Origin: Lagopus muta | Lineage: Eukaryota; Chordata; Aves; Galliformes; Phasianidae | Assembly: GCF_023343835.1 (NCBI RefSeq) | Contig: NC_064444.1 | Location: forward strand, 17,335,219 to 17,399,218 | Reading direction: 5' to 3' | DNA: 64,000 nt | In this document: positions 48,001 through 61,413 of the stretch, piece by piece | Layout: each line of letters opens with the position of its first letter | Position numbering within the stretch: the stretch's first letter is position 1 | Notes under the pieces: model-generated | Seen by the model: the letters and a program-made list of their open reading frames with translations, nothing else | What the model was told of the DNA's origin: nothing | Databases searched by the model: none | Translations under genes and position numbers: made by a program

Positions 48001-51000
48001 GGAAGCAATAGGAGGAGTTTTCAACCAGACCCTGTGTTCATCCCAACCTCTCATAGCCTGGGTCAGAGCAACGCAGAAGGAGGGATGAATGTAGGTATGA
48101 ATACCCAAGCTGTTAAAAGATCCCATGTTTCTGTGTTTTATGGACAGAAAGTCTTTTGCCCGAGGCCATTGTAACCTTAGTGTCATTGCAGGTTGTTCAG
48201 GGCCCGTGTGAAGTCCCATCTCTTCCTGCCTCCTCTGTCTCACACCTTCTTTCCTTCCCCCTTGCTGCTGCTGCCATCTGGATAACGCAGCTTCACTCAG
48301 TATCAGTGCCTTCTGCTGTGTGCCAAAGCAGTTGGGTCAAGGTTTATTCAGGCAGTCATCTCTGTGGTGGACCTGTATGGCTGGTAGCACAGGATGTCAC
48401 AGGATGGCGAGGGAGGCTTTGGGTTATTGGGCTGCCTTGGTTGATTTGGCAAGACTGAGCAGCAACAGAAGCACGGGGCAGTGATGCTGCAGTGGGTGGG
48501 CCGTGCAGGAGTTTTGTTTGGGTGGCTTTGTTTGCATTGAGGAAAGGCTACCATGGTGAACTGGGAAGTCTTGCAGGGTGTAGATATGAATTCCATCTGT
48601 GCTGCAGGACCTTGGCTTTGGGGTCAGGGATGTGGCAGTGTTGAGCTGCAGGAGGGTGAGTACAGGATGAGGGTGATAGGGATTCGGCCACTGCTGTGTT
48701 GGTTAAGAGGTGTAGGAAGTGTGGGGTGCACACAGAGGGCAGGAGTTTGCGTTAGGGGATGTCAGCATGTGCTGGGGAAGGAAAACCTGGGTGGATGTCG
48801 CCAAGAGATCCCCTGCAGAGCAGTGGCAGAGTGCTGTGCTGTCACAGTGTACCTGGTAGAGGGACAGTTGCTGGCAGCTGTGGGCTGCACTGGGCTTCTG
48901 CTTGAGCACTGACTGCTGGCTGATGTCTGAGCTGGGGATCAGCTCTATAATATGAGCAGATTCCAAGCGATGTAACAAGTGCTGTGAGCCCAAATGTTAG
49001 ACTCCGCTGAGGCACACTGATAGCTCAGCCTTGCTGCTGAGCTTCTGGAAAGAACCTGTGCTCTAAACTTCACAGCAGGAAACATGAGACACCATGGAGG
49101 AAAGGGTGACGCATCAGAAAAGGAAGACAAGTCTTTTGGGGAAGAGCGTATTAAACAGAACCATGTATGAGTGGCACGGGAAAAAAAAGAAAGTCAAAAT
49201 TAACCAGGAGTCATTAATTCCAGCAGGTTTTTTTTGAGTTCAGCTCTCACTTCTCTAACAAAACCAACACTGTTGGATTTATACAGATTTATTTAGCACT
49301 ATTTTACCTAACAGAAGACAAATACATTTTTAAGGAGGAGGTAGCAAGCTTGCACGCTAATTTTAAAAACCATGATACCACTTTCTAAATTTAAAATTCC
49401 AGTCCCTTAATTTCTGACAGTCTTAAAGGCTTTCTTGGTTTCATGCTTGAACAGAAGGTGTCTGGTGCTTGTGTGAGGCTGAGTGCCTCGAGGAGCTGAG
49501 GGTGGCTGGGGCTCAAGGAGCTGCAGGGCTGGTGCACAGCTGCAGCTTGGCTTTGTGTGATGGTGCTGTGAGCTCTTAGGGGGGAACACACATGTGGATT
49601 AACAGATTTCACTGAGAGCCAACTTTTTTACATGCAGAAGAATAAGCTGGTGGCTGCCATGTACGAGTTAGATACAGTTTAATGAGATTCACACTTGAAT
49701 ATTTAGGGAGGATGTCTGTTCTACGTTCATGGACTGGAGCTGAAGTGATGATGGGCCACAGAAACTGAACGGAGTTGATTTTTTCACTTGGGCTGTTTGC
49801 TGCACAGCAACCACCAGCCTGCCATCCCAGACTATCACCTGTAGGTACCCTCAGGTCTGGAATGAAAACAACAGGCTTTAAAAAAAAAAACAAATACTGG
49901 TACTTCTGGTTTTCCCAACAAGGCACAGGCGTCCTCAGCAGCAGGAAGTATAGGGAGAAGTGCAGTGAGGACATCAGAAAGCTTCTGCAGAAGCTGAGAG
50001 GGAGGCTGGCACACTTGTATGTGATCCAGGCTCTCTTTTCTCCAGTAAGGACATGTTTTAGAAGACCTGTGAGCTGTGCTGCCCTTGCAGGGTTCATCTT
50101 CTGCTTGTAGGAAGCGTTGAATCCTTGTGCCTGGCCTTGGTACAAAGGTGAGGAAATGGGAGCAGAAGTACAGAGGTGTTCTTGAGGGACGTGTTCTGTG
50201 TCACTCAGTTGGGCTGCAGCATGCCCTCGGGTTACAATGGGAGGATAAATCCTGAGGAAGCTGGAGTGGATAGCTGCTTTCCCCAGGACTTTTGAGATGG
50301 GACAGAGAGATTTCAGGTAGACCTTATCTTCAGCAGCACGCTGGGAGACTTATGGCCAACGTCTCAAATGCTGGGAGGGCAACACAAGGCCCATCTGCCT
50401 CTGATGCTGGTAGCTAAGGAGGTCTCTGCTGGTTTGGGTTGTGTTACTCATCCTTTGGGCATGAATGTGTCTCTTCCACCTGCGAAATAACGACACAACT
50501 GCACAGCCAGGGCTCAGCAAGTCCAAACCAATCACATGAGTTTGCTTAGCGTGAGCCAGTGTAGAAAGGATGGTGTTAGGGGGCACAGGGTGTTAAGGAT
50601 GCTTTTTTTGATTGTGAGAGACAAAAACTGTAGCCTGTGCTATGTTAAGAATTCAACAGGGAAGGACAGGATAGTGATACAAAGGCAGTATGCTCGTGCC
50701 CACGGCAGTCTTGCCATTCATTCTAGATCCTGAGGTTTCTTCTGGAAGGTGGATGGGGGTCTGCAAAGTCTATCCTGACAAACATAGTGAAAGAGGAGAA
50801 TCCCATATTGCGTTTTTGGTTGGTTATTGCTTGTAGGGAAAACTGAAGGCCTTGCACAGTGAGCTTATGCAGATGTGCAGGTTAGTTCCCATGGGATTGT
50901 TTGGTGCATTCCTAAAACTCGGCATGCTTGTGCAAATTCAGGACTGAGGCAGCTCCCCATCAGTGTTGTGTGGGAGACCTCTGCTACGTGTGGGGAGATT

Positions 51001-52181
51001 CATTGGCAAATCCTGCTTGTGCTGCTCAGGCACAGTCTGGAATTGTTGTATAGCTGGAGAGCTGCTGGTAAATCTTCTGAAGTGTGGGACAGAAGCTGTT
51101 TGAAAGAAAGGAAGTGACTTTAGGAAGGCTTTCTTTCGATACACAATCCTTCAGTCCAAGCTGAGGTTGTCTGCATCATGGTGAGGGGATCCTGAGTTCA
51201 GTGCTGACCTCACTGACTGCGTGGTTGCTGATGAATTAAGGATATTTCAGAAATGGGATAGATGAGTTTCATGTACTGTTCCAGGAAGAAAAAAAAAGAA
51301 CATTTCAGTGCTTACAGAGCCAGGTATCCATCCCTGGCAGGGCTGGACTTCTAATTAGCTTTCTAACTGCCATGATTGAAAGAAAGAATCAGTCTGAAAT
51401 CATGCACAGGATGGAGAGATGGCCTTTTCTTAGTGGAACCTATAGGAGCAGCACATCCTGTGTAGGTCAGATGTGGAGAGCTGGAAACAGACTGTTTTAG
51501 TTGAAAGGGGAAATCTTAATTTTACCACCACATGCTGAAATGACTCCAGGTTCAATTATGAACACTGAGTGTACCTCAGCCTTAGTGATGGGATACTACA
51601 GAAAAGCAGGTCCTAAAGCTAGGCTGTGCTGTGCAGCTAGCTAGTGGAAGTGAATGAACTCTGATTGTGTACCACTAATAGGATGCTCTTTACTGAGGGA
51701 CCTGTGTGGGTTAGAATGCCCTGTTCAGGGGCTGAATAGGTAAAGAAGTGCTATAAGCCTTGCAGACAATCATTTGTAACACTTGTGTTGTTAACAGTGA
51801 ATGAGATCGAGTCAGAATAGCAGCAGCTGGCCAACTTTTTCAGATGGTGACATTTTTGAAATCTGTGAATGTGAGGCAGTAACATTTACTCACTTTGGTT
51901 CTTATTTTCTGCTTCTGTGAGTTGACCTTCCACTGAAACAGCACTAGAAATCACTGACTGCTCTCATACAGAATAAAACCATTTGGTGCCCAGGACTTAT
52001 TTCACAGAAGTCTGGGATGCTGAGGTGGTGTTTGTCCTTTTCCTAAAGAAGAATTTTGTCCAGCTGAGGGATTCTGTGTCCACTGGTGCTTCAGCCACGT
52101 GTTATTCTTGTTTATGCAATTGCTCTTTCTGATAATTCCTTGTTTTGTTTTACAGTCACCAGCTGTAGGTGAGGATTCAGA

Positions 52182-55100
52182 ATGGGAGACAAGCCTATCT
52201 GGGAGCAGATTGGGTCCAGCTTCGTACAACATTACTACCAGCTTTTTGATGCAGACAGGACTCAGTTAGGAGCAATATATGTAAGTAGTAAAGATGCCCT
52301 GTCACATCTCATGTGGGATAGTGGGTTTTAACCTGACTTGGAATATCAGTCAGTGCAGCTGCACTTGCTGCACTTACAGTTTTTGCCTCCAGAAGATTCA
52401 GAGTGCTCTGTGTGATTACTGGTGGTGAGGAATGCTGCTGAGTGGCTGGGCTGTTTCAGCAAGGCACTCAGGTCTGACGAGTCTTCCAGCAGCATGTCCT
52501 GTTTTTCTGACCCTTGCTGAATGAGTCATATCAAGTTTCACCAAGTTCTGGAGGATTTAAGGTGTAGGAGCACTGTCTGATTTTCCCCCCCCCCCCCCCC
52601 CCCCACCTCAGCAGTCTCTACCAACACTGATAGCATTTGCTCTTTGGATTCTTGTGTTTGCTAGCTGTTGCCTTGTTTTGACAAAGGAGCCGTGAACAGA
52701 GAAGCCCATAAAGCAGGGAAAAACAAGTAGCCAATGTTTAATCACAACTCTAAATATGAAGGCACTTGGCAGTTCCTGTCATGCCATTGCTAAAATGCTT
52801 CAAATCTTCAGAAGACTGGTAATAAGTACAGGGTAATTAATTCTGGAAACATGGCCATCCATACAATGAACTCATGTGCTTTTTTTCTGCCCTTGGGGCC
52901 TTTTTACCTTTCATCAGCATTCAGTGGAGGTACCTATGCAGGAGCAGGCTGTGTTATGCAGCTCACTGATGTAGTGTTTGGTGGAGTTCCATGAATATGA
53001 AGCTTTTTGCCTGTTGCTGTTGCACCTGCTGTAGTGTGCTCTGCATGCTCTCTCTCTCTCGTACATGGGAAGAGCTTTTAGGCTGAAGCATCTCAGTCGT
53101 TTTGTGCCACGCAGGGCTGGCAATCTGTTAGAAAGCCTTTAGAGGCACATCCCACTTTGCTGGGTGTGAATAGGAAATGCAGGTTGGTACCTTAGTTGAA
53201 TAAAGTGTGACGTTACAAGACATTTTTATCAGGTTTCATTTATTCTCTATGTGTGCTTGACTTGTGTCCATACTTTTAGACTTTCTCATGAAAGCTAACT
53301 TAAATCCAGAGCCAGGAACTTTTTTTCTGCTGATAGAATCACGGTAGTGAAACTTAATCTACTTGATTTTCACCTGACAGTTCTAAACTATTTCAGTTGC
53401 TCTTTGTGGCTTCTTCCCATCTCCCTTTGAGGTAGTTTACAAATAGCTGGATTCTAAGAATAAATACCAAGTAAGCAAAACCTCTTAATGAGATTTGTGA
53501 AGCATTACTTAAGCAGGCTGATGATCTTTGTTTTTCCTTTTCCCTCAGATTGATGCATCATGCCTTACGTGGGAAGGACAGCAGTTCCAGGGCAAAGCAG
53601 CTATCGTTGAAAAACTCTCTGTAAGTCTTTAATCCCTCCTGAATGTTTTGGGGAAACAATGCTGCAGACTGCTAATGAGCTGCCTCTTAAAAGTGTGATT
53701 TAGGTTCTAGAGTGAAGAACCTGGGTTTCCCTCAGTGCAGCATACCTTGGCTTTTCTGATATGGGTAGTTACAGCTATGTTTCAGTGCTGTGAAGTCAGC
53801 GTTTCTTCTTGCATCAAGTCAGAGGAAAGTATTTTGTAACGTACCAGACTGAAACTCTCCATCCATGTTTCTAGTTAAACTTGGAGAAGTTTTATCTTTT
53901 TGAGATATGCCTTTTCTATAAAAATGAGCGTGCTTATAAGCTGTTGTGGGATCAGAAACTTTTTCTCTTGCAAGATATGTGGAACATGTGCTTTATAGCT
54001 CTGATGTTCTGTTCCAGGCATGGTATGTCAAACAATGTGACAGTTTCAGGCTTTCTATCTTGCACTTTGAGAAGAAAATCTTTGTTGTTTTTCCACGTGT
54101 GGTGTTATACAGCTCTTCCTCCTGTATTTTGGGATCAGTGCTTTCATCCAAGATGTCTTTAACTGAGATGTAAAGGCTGAGATTTACTCTTAGCTTTGAG
54201 TTTTAGGTGCCTGCATTGCTTTTGAGAAGGCCACGCACCTCAGAAATAGTACAGCTTGCAACTCACTTCTAGATGAGGAGTGAGGAGATAATCACGCTCT
54301 AGAGTTGCTTGTTTACTCAGTGTTCCTTAGGCAGCCAATTAGACACCCAACCAGCTAAAATTTGCCTGGCCCTAGCATCTCAGGCTGCTGCACTGGATCT
54401 GGTCCAGTGCAGATCAGCCTCTTTCCCATCTGAGTGTTGTATCATCTTTTCATCTTACCTTTTTGTGGTGGGAGTTGGACTCTGTGCGTTCACGTGCTGG
54501 CTGCACAGTCTTGCTTGGTGAATGGAGGCATATTTCTTTTCCCCAAGGAAGTATTTTGATTGCATCCATCTGCTTAAAGGAAGGAAGAAATGCAGTAAGA
54601 TAATTCTGTGCCCTCCCCTACCATGGCTTGTTATGGGACTGCAGCATCTTACCCTGACTCTTGCTCTGTAGCTGTCAGCACTGAGCTACGTGGGTTTTGT
54701 TTGCTCCTTTAACCTAATTTGTACACCTGCTCTCTTTGTGCTTCTGAAGTGTCTGAGCATTGTTGGGCACGTTGCTGAAGATTTGGCACTGGAGTTCTTT
54801 TGCACTTCTGTGATCCTGTGTTCTTTGGGCCCTAAACACAAAGAGGCAGGTTTTTCTCTTAACAGCGAGATCTCTGCTGTATTATAGCAAAGCTACAGCA
54901 CCTCTCAGCCTGCTCTGTCAGATGATGCTGATACAACTGGGCAAGGTCACAAAGACACTGCTTTGCAAGCACTTGCACCCTTGTTAAAGAGTGGGAGCTG
55001 ACACACATGCCTTCTGTCTTAACTGGTGCTGGGTGAAAGAATCATCTCAGAGTGCCTGTTTGCTTTCAGCATTTGGGGTAATCCTGTAGTTCCAGGAGCT

Positions 55101-58100
55101 TCGTGGAGCAGGGAAGAAGCTGGAGCAGGTAGCTCTAATGATGGAGCATTTGCAGACCAGCTTTCTTGTTTGGTGAGATCTCTTCATGTCTCTTGAAGAA
55201 TCCTGCTAGAGTTTGGTTTTCCTGCATTAACCAAGCCTATCCAAAATCTCTGCCAGTAAGGCCTTGGATTTAGCTTATTGCATGTAGTAGGCTTCTCAGG
55301 CTGGGCATCTCATAAAGTAGGAATAGAGCTTGCAATTGTGGTAGGAAATAGAAGTCCATCAGAGGAAATCAAGGGTGGATGCTGTGTAGCAGGTAGCTTC
55401 TCCTACTTCCTGCTTAGTCTGCAACCAGGGCTGAGTTTAAAGTACCCAAAAAAACCTTTGTTCTTGCAGAATTTCTCATGACTTAGAGGAGAATTCTGCA
55501 GTTCTAATAATGAAAGGTCCAGAGTCTTTCTCAGAGGACTCTAAAAGCTTTCCTTGTGGCTTTTCATTCATCAGCCACTTTAACTGCACTCTGCATCTAA
55601 AGAAATGCTTCTCTCAGGTACAGGTGGGTATCTGTATGCAACCATCTCTTGAGGTAGTTTCCCTTAATCTTAAATATTGGTGATTTTGGCTGACCTTACT
55701 CAGTCCAGTCACTGTATTCAAGGAGGAATAGCTTGTTTGGCTGCCCAACCATTAGGGCCCTTTTTCTCTGACAAGGGTCAGTCAGCTGTCTTTGAACAGG
55801 CACCATTGTGCCCGACAGGACTGTTGCAGCACCTGCTTAACACGTAGCTGTTGTGCTGAGGCCAGACTGAGTTTTGTAATACTCTCATTTGTCGAAGGAT
55901 GGGTGTGTGATGTCCCAGCCTATGCTTGTGCAGGCTGGGCATGCACATTACACATTCAAGTTCAGGATGGTGACCTTGGAAAACATTCTGCAAACCAGCA
56001 GACTCATTTTTCCAGTTCATGGTAGTTTGACATTATTAACCCAGCCAAGAGGAAATACTGGAGGCTTTATTCAGGGCTTTTCTTGAATAGTGTCTCTCTG
56101 CAATTGGAGGGCTGCTCTGTATGCTTATTTTGTTCCCCTTAAAGTAAGTTCCCTCCTGGTCCTTCCTCAGTTGTGTTCTCTCTTAGCCAAGGATTTAGTT
56201 TCCTGGTATGCTTCCTGAAACCTTATATTTGTAGGGCCAAGTTGGTAGTTCATGTTATTGCTAGTAGCACTCCAGTCTTCTCTTCTTACTTCTGCCTCCT
56301 AGGAAGTCTTTCATGCTCTTTGTGCTCAAGGGTAATGCAGAACTTATCAAAGGGCACATTTGGGTCTGTTTTAAGCCTCTTAAAAATCAGAAGGGTTGAG
56401 TGAAGTTGGTACATCCTACTTGTTTGAGTGACTGCATGCTGCTTTCCTGTGTTGAGTTTAGGTATCAGCCACGTTCTTGCCTAGAGCTCCATCAGAACTC
56501 TTAAAAACCCAAACTGTTTGCAAGTTTGCTACTTGGAGGCATGGGTGGTTAGCATGTGAATGTGGTCAAACTGGAAAAAAAGCGATCACTCCTCACTGGC
56601 TGGTGTTTCTCAGTGTATGTACCTTGCCACTTCTAACTCCACCTTTTTTTCTTCTCAATGTATGTGCTTTTGCTGTTCTGTCTGGCTCATGGCAAAGATT
56701 TTGCCGGTTGCTGTTCTGATTCTCTTCAGTTGCTAACATCAAGGGAAAAAATCAAACAGAAAAGGTAGAGATGAGAAATTTAGGTCTTGAATGCAAGTTC
56801 TTGGTCAATCTATTCCTATTAATAACCACTTTGAGGAAAAGCATGTTTGGATTTATATGGTAAGCCCTGTGTGTTAGGTCATATGCTTTTTTATTATTAT
56901 GCAGAGCAGAGCTTTCTGCTTTCCTCATGTGAACTTCCAGCTTTCAGATGAAGTAAAGCTCTTGAGGCCGTGCAATTAGACAAGAAAAAGATACTAATTA
57001 ATGACTATAGTGGCATACCTACTTTTAAAGCACCATGACATGAAGTAACTGTTATGATCCACCCAGCTGAGTAGTGTTGAGTTGCAAAAGCTCTCTGTAC
57101 AGTACTGCTAAAATCTAATGCTTCATAACATTGGATTTGTGTTTTGTGACTTCAGTAATGCAATGACTGTTTGTTTTTCATTTTTCATTACAGAGCCTTC
57201 CCTTCCAAAAAATACAACACAGCATCACAGCACAAGACCACCAACCTACACCTGACAGCTGTATACTCAGTATGGTAGTGGGACAGCTTAAGGTAAACTC
57301 TTTCCATTCAGCAGTAACAAATGCTTATATCTTGTGTTTTTTGCGGGATACTAAATCATCCAAGTTCTGAAAACAAAATACTCTCTCCAATGGGGAAGGA
57401 ATTCTGGTAAGGTTGCACTGGGATGTCATTCTGCTGTTCAAGTTTATCAAGAAAGTACTTCAGATAGCTTGTAATAGGTAAAATCACCTGTAATTTGGCA
57501 GTCATTGGCTCACATCCAGCAAGATGCTGAGGTTCTACTACATTATGCACACAGGTATCACAGGGGCTCAAGAAGCATCAATTATTTTGCTTATTCTGCT
57601 GCAAGATTTTAGTTGCACTCAGAAGCATCACTGTGCTGTTCCTGGACAACAAAAGCATCTCTAATAGAATATTCTATAACACATTTAGCTGTGGTAGTAT
57701 ACATCTTTTATTATTTGATAGCTCTTCAGTAAGACCACACGTTTTTGCTCTCTTAAAGTACAAATCTGTAATCCTGGTGTTAACCTTGGTAGGCAGAAGC
57801 AGTGGGAATGTTCCCTCAGAGTTCACACACTTCTTGCTGAAAGAATTTCTTGTGAAGAAAAGCCAGAATAGTTTTCAGCTGTAGTATGGTTACCCTGCTG
57901 TTTAAGTTGCAGTACTGAGCTGCATGAGCTTGCTCAATCTCATCTTCTTTTGAAGAAATGTCTGCAGCCCTGGTGTGTTATGATGCAAGTTAATGATACT
58001 ACTTAATGAAAGAGGTTGTCTTAGAATCTGCAAAAATACCTTGTATTTAAGAACTTGCACTCAGTGGACGATGTTTTATTTTAAAAGTGTGAAAGCACCA

Positions 58101-60355
58101 TAGTTATAATTATCAGAACAAGATTTGCTGGAGTTTGGTCCAGCCAAGCTGTCAAATCAGGACTCCAAAGCCATGCAACCTTTAGAGTTGCTTTGGGCCC
58201 TGTTTCTCTTAAAATAGCTATTTAGGCTTCCTTGTCCTATTACCTTTAAATGGCACTTCTGTTAACCTTCAGACTTCAACAGAGTGTACTGTTAAGCAAA
58301 CCTAGGACTGAAAGCTTAAATCTGTTTGCCTAGCAAACATTTTTTTGGGCATCCACTTCTAAGCCTAACACAGATGGCTTTGGCTCTCCTTAAAGGTGCT
58401 CTTGCTTCCTAGCTGCGAGTTGGGTTCCAGCTTTCTTGTTGCTCCCCCCTGCTTGCCCATACTTGATTGAAGAAAGAACCGTGCGTGCTCCCAGAAAGCA
58501 CTGCATTGCAGGGCAGCTGTGAGGTGAGACATGCTGAGCTCACCTGATGTCTGATGCCTGGGTGTACACAAAACTCAGTGATGTAACCAAGACTCCTTTT
58601 AGGTCAGTGTCTTGGGCCACTCACAGCTGCCTCTGGTTGTGCACTGTCATGTTTTCAAGCTTACTGTGTAATCACCAAGTGGATCAGAGCTGATATGAAA
58701 ATGTGTGGTTTAATGCTCAGAGATGCTGTTCCTCACTGAGGGAAGTGTTCAGCAAGACCACTGTGATCCTCAACTACAGATGGGCAAATACTCAGCAAGT
58801 CTGTAACGTGATGCATATAGTAACCACTCTTGTCAGTACATGAAGCTGTTTGTCATACTTAGCAAATGCTTTTTCTTGTGCATGCATGCTAGCAATTGCT
58901 TTAGTACACCTTAGTGCTGTTGTAGATAAGGTGACTGAGCAGCAGGGCTTGGTAAGTAACTTAGAGCTGGTGAGTAACTCAACCTGTCTGTAGTTTGTAT
59001 TGAACAGGAAATGCTGTAGACAAAAACACAGAGCTGCACACTTACTTTACTGAAAAGTTACCTTAATGGTGTGGCTGTTCTGCACAAGAGAAAAGACATT
59101 AAGGACAGTTAGTACCTTAATTTGAAGGAAAAAAAAACCATCTCTTCAGTTTTCCTGTTCACACAACTCAACCAAGTCCTTGAAAGCTCAGTGCATATAC
59201 TTTTGAATTCTCTATTTGCAAAACCTGTGTTGTTTTATGTAGTGAAGGATCTTGCAGGAAAGTAACTGGGCTGAAGGACCTGCAGCATGCATTTTCTGAG
59301 CGATCCTTCTTGGTGTGATGCTTCGGTGGGTTTTCAGAGGCCACAGCTGATTGAATGGCTAAGTTCAGTGAAGACTCACTGCAAGGGAGCTGGGCACGTC
59401 AGCTTAAGCCATTGTATTTTCATCTTGTTTGCTTTTAGGGGGGAAAAACTTCAAAATGAATGAAAAGTAAAACCTTGTTCTTCCTTCATACATTGTGGAG
59501 TGAGCTGCTACCAAATTGTTATAAAGCCTTGGCTCTCCTAGCAAGAATGGTTCTGAAGAATTAATCAGGCCAAAGTCCACTTGTCAAACTCTACTTCCTT
59601 TACCACAGCATTATGCCTTGAGAAAACGTGCATTATTATGCTTTAAATCTCTTGGCCTTTCACTTTGGAGTGGGGTTTAACTGTGGTCAGTTGTAACCAC
59701 AACTGCACTGTGTCAAAGTCAGGCTTGAGTCTGCCTCTGTGCTGCTCCAGTCTGCAGCCTTGCATGCTGATATTGGTATGACCTGTAAACATAGAATATC
59801 TTCTGGAGCAGTGTGAACTGAAGGGGATTGGACACAACAGCTTCTAGGAGAAGACATTAGAGTGTGACAGAGTGCATCTGAGTGGGGTGAATGATGCCTG
59901 TAGTGAGGGTCAGACTCTGGCAGAAAAAACACAGAGCTTTTATCAAAAAGCACATTATCAAGTGAGCATGCAAGATTCTCTCTAGTTGATGCTGAGCTAG
60001 GCAGTAATGTTTTCAAACCTGTGGATGGGTAATAAGTGTGCCTCCACCTATTTCAGTTCTGCTCTCATAGCTTTTTATTGCTGTTCATTACACATGCTTG
60101 CTTTAACTACTAAGATTGAGCATCAGTTTAAGCCTTCAGGAGTAAGTTTCTTTTGTTGTGATGCTAGTTCTGTGTTCCTCCAGCATGTTACCCAGTATTT
60201 CCAGTGTGCTTCACCTAGTAATATATTTCTCCTGTCGTGCTTAGGCAGATGATGACCAGGTTCTAGGCTTCCAACAAACGTTTTTGTTGAAAAATATTCA
60301 AGGTGCCTGGGTGTGCACCAATGAAGTCTTCAGGCTAGCCCTCCACAACGTGTAA
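52182..60355 (+). CDS. NUTF2: NUTF2 (NTF2), nuclear transport factor 2 (4 coding exons)
   Basis: NTF2 is a small homodimer that carries RanGDP into the nucleus through FxFG nucleoporins. Coding exons 52182-52280, 53549-53620, 57194-57292, 60245-60355, all phase 0, give 126 residues with standard GT-AG junctions. The ATG follows a short untranslated part of the exon (52156-52181, acceptor TTTTACAG). The protein is nearly identical to human: [19 protein letters not shown] (1-19), [84 protein letters not shown]. The conserved DD/ED region needed for Ran binding is kept (ADDD, 91-94). The C-terminus reads ALHNV-stop; human ends ALHNFG, so this copy is one residue shorter. The one-exon-per-frame, phase-0 structure is the vertebrate arrangement. 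Confidence 0.97.
52281..53548 (+). other. NUTF2: NUTF2 intron between the first two coding exons
   Basis: Non-coding. It holds the C20 tract and a short (TC)n run at about 53047-53060; nothing else was recognised. Confidence 0.7.
52585..52604 (+). repeat. C20 homopolymer in NUTF2 intron 2
   Basis: TTTT followed by an uninterrupted run of 20 C, then ACCTCAG. The true length is easily misread by sequencing. Confidence 0.9.
53621..57193 (+). other. NUTF2: NUTF2 intron between the second and third coding exons
   Basis: 3.6 kb. I see no gene, CR1 copy or strong repeat in it. The acceptor at its end is TTTTTCATTACAG. Confidence 0.65.
57293..60244 (+). other. NUTF2: NUTF2 intron before the last coding exon
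   Basis: 2.95 kb without recognisable coding sequence or repeat. The acceptor is CTGTCGTGCTTAG. Confidence 0.65.
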
Positions 60356-60920
60356 CCTCTGCCTTACCTCTGCTCCCTGCAGTCCTCACTGTCCTGGTTG
60401 AGTAAGGAGTGCCTTCTTCTGGCTCTCTGTCAGCTGAGCTCGTGGTGGCTGAGAAGCATGGCTGTGGCTTGCACATTCTCAGAGCAGTGTGGAAGATCTG
60501 CAGCTCTGAGTGTGAATTTTGAAGTGTTACGGAATTAATGTGAATAACTAACTATTATGCAGTGCCCCTTTTTCTCGAAAGGGAAAGGAAATTGGTAACC
60601 CAAATCACTGGATGGTTTTGCAGTGCATGTTGGCTACTTCAAAGCATTGCTGGAAGCCTGTTAAATGAGGCCTAACATCTGAAAAAAAATCTGTTCTCTA
60701 GTTCCTAGCCTCTCCTTTGAAACAAAGATAGCTGCAAGTATGCACTTCAGTTAATACTTTCTGTGGGGTGCTGATGAAAGGAGACTAAAATTCTTTCTTT
60801 CCAGATGAGGAGATTTTTATTTATTTATTTTTTTTTTGACTAGTGAAAATATTCTTTGGCAGCTGCACTTGAATGACAAGGTAGTGTAGCATCTAACACT
60901 GTGATGTGACTCAGGATTTC

Positions 60921-61373
60921 CTACAGTTTGCAAGCCTCCAGATCAGCAGGGATGTAGGAACTACTGGAAGAGGTCGAAAAGCTGCCAAGATCAACAGAGT
61001 TTGAGCCTGGAGAGGAGGTGACTGAGAGCTGTGTACCTGCTGTGTAGATGTAAGGTAGTGTGGTACTTCTGCTAATGACTGGAAGTTCAGTATCTCCACT
61101 GACCTGAAGCAAACTCTTGGTGGTGCTAGGCAATGTAACAAAGGACAGTGATTGCAAACCACAGCTTGGGAGGTTCAGACTTGACACAAGGGGCAACATA
61201 CCAGAAGGATTAGAACCCTGAGAAATGTTGCCTGGACACATTGTGAAATGCTCATGCATGGAGGGCGCTGCTGGACGAAGCTGGGTCTGGTGCAGCACTG
61301 CTGGTTGTCCTGCTGCAAGTCTGAGGCTGCACTGGAAATCAGAGGATCCTTCCAGTCCAATTCTCTGACATAC
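60921..61373 (-). other. Unexplained 151-codon open frame antisense to the NUTF2 3' UTR
   Basis: Open from 61373 to a TAG at 60921-60923; first ATG at 61298. The translation is rich in Ser/Thr/Pro/Leu (for example NLPSCGLQSLSFVTLPSTTK, and SFSTSSSSSYIPADL near its end), resembling the tail of a transcription factor, but I recognise no family. About 85 bases past the stop, on the same strand, is an A-rich tract (plus 60813-60838, read as A-run with TAAATAAATAAA). It could be a retrocopy fragment, a real exon or chance. Confidence 0.25.
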
Positions 61374-61407
61374 TCAAGGATGTCATGAAAATGTTGAAGG
61401 TATAGGG

Positions 61408-61413
61408 AATAAA
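61408..61413 (+). terminator. NUTF2: Candidate NUTF2 poly(A) signal
   Basis: GGGAATAAAATAATAGG contains AATAAA about 1.05 kb after the stop; the downstream region is only moderately GU-rich. Confidence 0.4.

Larger units (their letters stand above)
43508..52155 (+). other. NUTF2: NUTF2 intron 1
   Basis: 8.6 kb without recognisable coding sequence. It contains two CR1 copies near its 5' end. Additional untranslated exons cannot be excluded. Scattered open frames show no family resemblance. Confidence 0.65.
60356..61413 (+). other. NUTF2: NUTF2 3' UTR (probable extent)
   Basis: From the TAA to a candidate AATAAA at 61408-61413; another AATAAA lies at 62254-62259. The exact 3' end is unresolved. 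An open frame on the opposite strand (60921-61373) lies inside this stretch. Confidence 0.5.
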
